Positions 58,977 to 64,000 of a DNA stretch of 64,000 nt are shown here, in pieces. The notes under the pieces are model-generated. The model was not told the DNA's origin. It saw nothing but the letters and a program-made list of their open reading frames with translations, and ran no database searches. Both the position numbers and the translations under genes were made by a program. The DNA lies in contig NZ_JAATHJ010000006.1 of the NCBI RefSeq assembly GCF_012034335.1, forward strand, positions 1 to 64,000, given 5' to 3'. Position 1 is the first letter of the stretch. Each line of letters opens with the position of its first letter. The stretch is from Alkalicoccus luteus. Its GTDB lineage: Bacteria; Bacillota; Bacilli; Bacillales; Salisediminibacteriaceae.

Positions 58977-59825
58977 TCAGCGTATGGAATTAGGCTGCGC
59001 GCCGGAAATCCGCTGAATGTGGAGCGTTAAATAAACGGCTTCCGCATCCGGTACGTGTTTGTTCAGGCGCTGCTGCATGACTTTCATCAGTTTCCAGCTC
59101 AAATTATAGCAAAGCGGATACTCCGTTTGCAACACGTTTAACAGCGGATCCTGATTTTCTGTATACGTTTCTGTTTCCACCCGTTCGATCGCGTGATGCA
59201 GATGCCTGACGAGCCTCAGGTAGTTGACATCCTGTCGGTCAAGCTCGAAGCCGAGAAACGTCTCAATCCGGCGGACGAGTTCGCTGACGAGCTGCGTATG
59301 TCTGTTTACAACCGATAAATCACGGTTCGTCAGCGCACTGTGGATATGAAGCGTGATAAATCCGATTTCACCTTCCGGAAGGCGGAGGCCGAGTCTGTTC
59401 CCGACTCGCTCTGCCATCGCAGTCGCTGCCTGGTATTCCTTCGGATAGGCGAGCTCAGTTTCTTTCAGAAACGGGTTGGTAAGTCCGTGGCCCTCCTGAA
59501 GCCGTTTGACGGCAAAATACAGGTGATCCGTCAGCCCGACGTGGATGTGCTCATTCAGTCGCGAGGAGAACGCTTCCTCGAGACCGGAAATTTCTTCTTC
59601 CATCAGTCCGATAAAGTCTTCATCAATATACGTCAGCAGCTGTTTATACTGCTCACGTTCCGTTTCGTTCCGAAGCACGAAGAACTTTTCCGCCTGGCTG
59701 CCGGCGATCTCATCGCCTGGGTTCCGGCCGAATCCAAGTCCTTTGCCGATCAGCACAACCTCCTCGTGATCCGGATGGGAGGCGATGACGACGTTGTTGT
59801 TCAATACTTTTTTCACCGCCAGCAT
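58977..59825 (-). CDS. glcT: Transcription antiterminator GlcT (BglG family)
   Basis: 282 residues. The RNA-binding CAT domain is residues 1-60 (MLAVKKVLNNNVVIA, IGKGLGFGRNPGD). Two PTS regulation domains, PRD1 (about 65-170) and PRD2 (about 175-280), carry the conserved His residues in LTDHLYFAVKRL, ITLHIHSAL, LRLVRHLHHAIERV and LTLHIQRI. It controls ptsG by antitermination, tuned by phosphorylation by EII-Glc and HPr. GAAGGAGG precedes the ATG. Confidence 0.95.
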   Translation of the reverse strand: MLAVKKVLNNNVVIASHPDHEEVVLIGKGLGFGRNPGDEIAGSQAEKFFVLRNETEREQYKQLLTYIDEDFIGLMEEEISGLEEAFSSRLNEHIHVGLTDHLYFAVKRLQEGHGLTNPFLKETELAYPKEYQAATAMAERVGNRLGLRLPEGEIGFITLHIHSALTNRDLSVVNRHTQLVSELVRRIETFLGFELDRQDVNYLRLVRHLHHAIERVETETYTENQDPLLNVLQTEYPLCYNLSWKLMKVMQQRLNKHVPDAEAVYLTLHIQRISGAQPNSIR

Positions 59826-59936
59826 CAGGCTCCCTCCTTCCTTCTAAAGGTATATTGCTGTGACGTTAGTGTTCCTATTATAGTCGTATCCGTTTTCAGG
59901 AATCAACCTGCAGCTTCTTCGGCGTTTTGCCGCTCC

Positions 59937-59965
59937 TTGTAAGCTTATCAGCAACCTGATAAAAT
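59937..59965 (+). promoter_or_regulatory. SigA promoter of secA
   Basis: TTGTAA (59937-59942), 17 bases, TAAAAT (59960-59965), 85 bases before the secA start. Confidence 0.65.
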
Positions 59966-60049
59966 GAATAGCAGCGTGTAACAGCGGATCCTGCCCGGCA
60001 CGGCTTTTTTGTGCAGGGAAGGAATTTAGCAGAAAGGGAGCAATGCCCG

Positions 60050-62590
60050 ATGATTGGATTACTCAAAAAAGTGATCGGCGACTCAGATGCCCGTCATCTG
60101 AAAAAGCTGGATAAGCTTGTGGCCGAGATTGACGAATACGGAGAAAAAATAAAGCAGCTGAGCGAGAATGAGCTGCGCGGAAAAACAGTGGAGTTTAAGA
60201 AGCGCCTTGCCGACGGAGAAGCGATTGATGATCTGCTTCCGGAAGCATTTGCAGTCGTGCGTGAAGCGTCCACGCGTGTGTTTGGCATGACGCATTTCCG
60301 CGTGCAGCTGATCGGTGGTATCGTCCTCCACCGCGGCGATATTTCAGAGATGAAAACCGGGGAAGGTAAAACGCTCGTCGCGACCCTCCCGGTTTATTTG
60401 AACGCGCTCTCGGAAAAAGGCGTTCACGTCGTAACCGTCAACGACTATCTCGCTCGTCGTGACGCGGAAGAAATGGGCAAGCTGTATAACTACCTCGGCC
60501 TGACAGTCGGACTGAACGCGTCCGGTATGACGAAGGAAGAGAAGCGCGAGGCCTATGCAGCAGACGTTACGTACGGAACGAACAACGAATTCGGCTTTGA
60601 CTATCTGCGCGATAACATGGTGACATACAAGCGGGATATGGTGCAGCGCGACCTTCATTTTGCAATCGTCGATGAGGTCGACTCGATTCTGATCGACGAA
60701 GCGCGGACACCGCTCATCATCTCAGGTGCTGCGAACCGCACGTCTGAACTTTACAGCACGGCGAACCAGTTCGTGAAAATGCTCAAACTCGACGATGATT
60801 TCACGCTCGATGAGAAAACGAAGTCTGTCCAGCTGACCGAGAACGGTGTCGCAAAGGCAGAACGAATCTTTAATATCGACAATCTGTTCGATTCCGATCA
60901 CGTGCAGCTGAACCATCACATTAACCAGGCGCTGAAAGCACATAAAGTGATGATCCGTGATGAAGATTACGTCGTGGAAGACGATCAGGTTGCGATCGTG
61001 GACCAGTTTACCGGACGACTGATGAAAGGCCGCCGCTTTAGTGACGGGCTGCACCAGGCAATCGAAGCAAAGGAAGGCGTCAAAATCAAGCGTGAAAGCA
61101 TGACGATGGCGTCCATTACGTTCCAGAACTATTTCCGTATGTACAAGAAGCTGTCCGGGATGACCGGTACAGCAAAAACGGAAGAAGAGGAATTCCAGAA
61201 CATCTATAACATGAACGTTTATGCGGTGCCGACGAATAAAGATATCGTCCGGATCGATAAATCCGATTTGATTTACAAATCGCTTGCGAGCAAGCAGCGT
61301 GCGATTGTAGAGAAAATTGAAGAGCTTCATAAGGCAGGCCAGCCGGTGCTCGTCGGTACGGTCAGCGTGGATAATTCGGAGCTGATTTCCCAGCTGCTGA
61401 AGAAAAAACGGATTCCGCACAACGTGCTGAATGCGAAAAACCACGCTCGTGAAGCGGAAATCATTGAAAATGCCGGTCAGAAGCATGCCGTTACGATCGC
61501 AACGAACATGGCAGGCCGCGGTACTGACATTAAGCTTGGTCAGGGCGTATCGGATCTCGGCGGATTGTTCGTTCTCGGTACCGAGCGGCACGAGTCCCGC
61601 CGGATCGACAACCAGCTGCGCGGACGAGCGGGTCGTCAGGGAGACCCTGGTATGTCCCTTTTCTTCCTGTCGCTTGAGGATTCGCTGATGCGCCGCTTCG
61701 GATCTGAGAACATGAGTAAAATGATGGAGCGGCTCGGAATGGAAGAAGATCAGCCGATCGAAAGCAAGATCATTACAAAAGCGGTCGAGCAGGCGCAGAA
61801 GCGTGTAGAGGGTAACAACTTTGATGCGCGGAAGCAGCTGCTGCAGTATGACGATGTCATGCGTGAGCAGCGCGATGTGATTTATGAGCAGCGTAATGAA
61901 GTGCTCGATTCTGATAACCTGCGCCCGGTTGTGGAAGATATGCTCCACAATACCGTCGAGCGTGTCGTGAATTCGTATACGCCGGAAGATGAGGTGCCGG
62001 AAGACTGGAATCTTGCCGGACTGGCAGAGTATATGAACATGACCGTCTTTGCTTCTTCGGAAGTTTCGGAAGACGAGCTGAAAAACCTCGATCCGGAAGA
62101 GATGACCGAGCTGATTGTCGAACGGGTCCAGAAAGACTACGATGCGCGTGAAGAAGAGTTTACGCCGGAGCAGATGCGCGAATTCGAGCGGGTCATTCTG
62201 CTTCGCACCGTCGATCAGAAGTGGACGGCGCACATCGACCAGATGGACCAGCTGCGCCAGGGGATCCATCTGCGTGCCTACGCGCAGAACGATCCGCTGC
62301 GCGAATATAAGTTTGAAGGCTTTGAGATGTTTGAGACGATGGTTGCTTCTATTGAAGAAGAAGTGTCCCGTTATATCATGAAAGCCCAGATTCAGTCGAA
62401 TCTGCAGCGTCAGCAGGTAGCAGAAGGAAAAGCAGTTCACCGCACGCCGGGTGAACAGCAGCAACAGCAGCAACAGCAGGAACAGGGGAAAACCCAGCCG
62501 TACGTAAAAGGTGATACGGTTGGACGCAACGATCCCTGCCCGTGCGGATCCGGTAAAAAGTATAAAAATTGCCACGGAAAAGAAGAATAG
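60050..62590 (+). CDS. secA: Preprotein translocase ATPase SecA
   Basis: 846 residues from ATG 60050 (AAAGGGAG ten bases upstream). NBD1 has [11 protein letters not shown] (Walker A) and the [11 protein letters not shown] region; PPXD, NBD2 with GRGTDIKLG and [16 protein letters not shown] and HWD domains follow. The C-terminus has a linker with nine consecutive Gln-rich residues and the zinc-binding [14 protein letters not shown]. It drives Sec-dependent export. A short AGCCGG/CCGGCT hairpin follows, before prfB. Confidence 0.97.
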   Translation: MIGLLKKVIGDSDARHLKKLDKLVAEIDEYGEKIKQLSENELRGKTVEFKKRLADGEAIDDLLPEAFAVVREASTRVFGMTHFRVQLIGGIVLHRGDISEMKTGEGKTLVATLPVYLNALSEKGVHVVTVNDYLARRDAEEMGKLYNYLGLTVGLNASGMTKEEKREAYAADVTYGTNNEFGFDYLRDNMVTYKRDMVQRDLHFAIVDEVDSILIDEARTPLIISGAANRTSELYSTANQFVKMLKLDDDFTLDEKTKSVQLTENGVAKAERIFNIDNLFDSDHVQLNHHINQALKAHKVMIRDEDYVVEDDQVAIVDQFTGRLMKGRRFSDGLHQAIEAKEGVKIKRESMTMASITFQNYFRMYKKLSGMTGTAKTEEEEFQNIYNMNVYAVPTNKDIVRIDKSDLIYKSLASKQRAIVEKIEELHKAGQPVLVGTVSVDNSELISQLLKKKRIPHNVLNAKNHAREAEIIENAGQKHAVTIATNMAGRGTDIKLGQGVSDLGGLFVLGTERHESRRIDNQLRGRAGRQGDPGMSLFFLSLEDSLMRRFGSENMSKMMERLGMEEDQPIESKIITKAVEQAQKRVEGNNFDARKQLLQYDDVMREQRDVIYEQRNEVLDSDNLRPVVEDMLHNTVERVVNSYTPEDEVPEDWNLAGLAEYMNMTVFASSEVSEDELKNLDPEEMTELIVERVQKDYDAREEEFTPEQMREFERVILLRTVDQKWTAHIDQMDQLRQGIHLRAYAQNDPLREYKFEGFEMFETMVASIEEEVSRYIMKAQIQSNLQRQQVAEGKAVHRTPGEQQQQQQQQEQGKTQPYVKGDTVGRNDPCPCGSGKKYKNCHGKEE

Positions 62591-62644
62591 CCGGCACCCC
62601 GCCGGCTTTCGCCGTGACGGGAATAATTAATGGAGTGATATACG

Positions 62645-63746
62645 ATGGAAATGGCAGAAATCAGACAGAAGCTTGAAAATATGGCCGGTACGCTGGCGGA
62701 CTTCAGGGGGTCTCTTTGACCTCGAAGAAAAGGAGACCCGCGTAGCAGAACTGGAAGAACGAATGGCTGATCCGTCCTTTTGGGATAACCAGGAGGAAGC
62801 GCAAAAGGTCATCGCAGAAAACAATGCGCTGAAGGCAATGACGGAAACGTACCGCGATCTGGAAGAAAAACTGGATAACATGGACGTATCGTATGAGCTT
62901 GTAAAAGAAGAAAGTGATGAAGAACTGAAGGCGGAGCTTGTCGATGACGTAAAAGCAGTGGAACGTGAGCTGCAGAAGTTTGAACTGCAGCTGCTGTTAT
63001 CGGAGCCGCATGACGCTAACAATGCGATTCTTGAGCTGCACCCTGGTGCCGGCGGAACAGAATCTCAGGACTGGGCATCGATGCTGCTTCGCATGTACAC
63101 CCGCTGGGCCGAAGCGCAAGGCTTTCAGGTGGAAACGCTCGACTATCTGCCGGGTGATGAGGCCGGCGTGAAAAGCGTCACGCTCCTGATAAAAGGGCAT
63201 AACGCCTTTGGCTACCTGAAGGCAGAGAAAGGCGTGCACCGGCTCGTGCGTATTTCACCATTTGATTCTTCCGGCAGACGCCACACGTCATTCGTGTCGT
63301 GTGATATTATGCCGGAGCTGGACGATAACGTGGAAATTGACCTTTCACCGGAAGATATTCGCGTAGACACTTTCCGATCAAGCGGTGCCGGCGGTCAGCA
63401 CGTGAACACGACGGATTCTGCCGTGCGGATGACGCACATTCCGACGAATACGGTCGTGAGCTGTCAGTCCGAACGCTCGCAGATTAAGAACCGGGAAAAA
63501 GCGATCAAAATGCTGAAAGCAAAGCTCTATCAGCAGGAGCTTGACCGTCAGCGCGCGGAAGCAGAAGAAATCCGCGGCGAGCAGTCTGAAATCGGCTGGG
63601 GCAGTCAAATCCGCTCCTACGTTTTTCACCCGTACAACATGGTGAAGGACCATCGGACGGATTCGGAAACAGGCAACACGCAGGCTGTTATGGACGGTGA
63701 TCTGACGCAGTTCATCGACTCTTACCTGCGCTCACGTATTCAATAA
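62645..63746 (+). CDS. prfB: Peptide chain release factor 2 (RF2), programmed +1 frameshift
   Basis: A 366-residue product made from two frames: 24 codons from ATG 62645 up to CTT (62714-62716), then a UGA stop at 62717-62719 that is bypassed by a +1 shift into GAC. The signals are textbook: internal Shine-Dalgarno-like AGGGGG (62705-62710) three bases before CTT-TGA-C. The second frame carries the stop-codon recognition SPF (RISPFDSS) and the catalytic GGQ ([15 protein letters not shown]). Read as one gene, not as a pseudogene. RF2 autoregulates by efficient recognition of its own UGA. Confidence 0.97.
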
Positions 63747-63758
63747 GCAAGCATGAGA

Positions 63759-63788
63759 GCACCGGAGCAGATCGTTCCGGTGCTTTTT
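63759..63788 (+). terminator. Terminator of secA-prfB
   Basis: GCACCGGA (63759-63766) pairs with TCCGGTGC (63776-63783), then TTTTTT. Confidence 0.92.
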
Positions 63789-63884
63789 TGCGTGCGCAGA
63801 AACATTTTTGATAAGCGAGTGAGGCAAACTATTTTCCGGATAAAAGGCGCTGCTATAACGTGTTAAAGCGTTAGCGGAGCCGCG

Positions 63885-63913
63885 TTTACAAGCATTTCCA
63901 CTGGTGATATACT
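63885..63913 (+). promoter_or_regulatory. SigA promoter of the last, partial gene
   Basis: TTTACA (63885-63890), 17 bases, TATACT (63908-63913). Confidence 0.7.
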
Positions 63914-63946
63914 ACGGAAGGATTTTGCTGACGGGGGCGTATACAT

Positions 63947-64000
63947 ATGATGAAAAAAATGAACCGGCGCGGTACAGCCAGGCCGGGAACTCCGTTTACA
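63947..64000 (+). CDS. Start of a gene cut by the window end
   Basis: ATG at 63947 or 63950, open to the window edge: 18 codons beginning MMKKMNRRGTARPGTP, a basic N-terminus. ACGGGGGCG lies upstream as a weak ribosome-binding site. The product cannot be named from this fragment. Confidence 0.5.
   Translation, partial: MMKKMNRRGTARPGTPFT

Noticed and set aside
62645-62725. prfB as a pseudogene
   Set aside because: The in-frame UGA is the conserved programmed frameshift site of RF2.

Overview
The window looks like a chromosomal segment of a motile, endospore-forming, low-to-moderate-GC Bacillaceae. The gene order yvyE / degS-degU / degV / comFA-comFC / yvyF-flgM-flgN-flgK-flgL-yviE-fliW-csrA / hag / fliD-fliT-flaG-fliS / hpf / secA / prfB is the conserved Bacillus competence-flagellum-secretion neighbourhood. 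Many secreted and surface proteins are extremely acidic, which suggests an alkaliphilic or halotolerant relative of genera such as Alkalicoccus, Salipaludibacillus or Salisediminibacterium. That placement is an inference and not a proven identity.

Layout. 1-1700: a NERD-domain protein flanked on both sides by matching arrays of a TGATAAG-like motif spaced exactly 21 bp. 1.7-12.5 kb: yvyE, the DegS-DegU two-component system, DegV, ComFA/ComFC, then the flagellar hook-filament junction operon with SigD-type promoters before yvyF and flgM. 12.6-20.9 kb: fliW-csrA, an orphan LuxR-type regulator, flagellin 1, a long coiled-coil protein, two further csrA-like genes, flagellin 2, a membrane-anchored acidic protein and a second orphan LuxR-type regulator. 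21.1 kb: a PAS-STAS protein. 22.1-27.0 kb: MurNAc/muropeptide recycling genes namZ (frameshifted), amiE and nagZ behind a possible cre site. 27.2-35.6 kb: two acidic lipoproteins, a six-hairpin-glycosidase-like protein, CtsR-controlled clpE, the sporulation protein YyaC, small proteins and a sulfurtransferase. 35.6-43.0 kb: a second flagellar block with two fliD genes around a TetR-CDF pair, then fliT, flaG and fliS. 43-53 kb: an esterase, a DUF3243 protein, a GH13 amylase divergent from manA across a perfect cre box, and a formate dehydrogenase operon with an OFA transporter. 53-60 kb: DUF2243 pair, ssbB, cold shock protein, hpf, a mosaic repeat/IS-like region, and GlcT-controlled ptsG. 60-64 kb: secA, prfB with its programmed frameshift, and the start of one more gene.

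How the genes work together. The core theme is flagellar filament assembly under SigD/FlgM/FliW/CsrA control. The filament parts are duplicated (two flagellins, two caps) and CsrA is present three times. In the 17.36-18.23 kb interval a textbook SigD promoter is followed by csrA2, csrA3 and hag2. Each of these three genes has a leader hairpin presenting a GGA loop, the known CsrA recognition feature. In each leader the hairpin's 3' arm is also the 5' arm of a larger stem, and upstream of csrA3 that larger stem is a clear intrinsic terminator. This is the best candidate for an undescribed system: a self-targeting CsrA-paralogue/attenuator module controlling a second flagellin. The 21-bp arrays around the NERD gene are the second strongest unexplained signal. 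All functional assignments come from reading motifs and gene order by eye; no database search was run.
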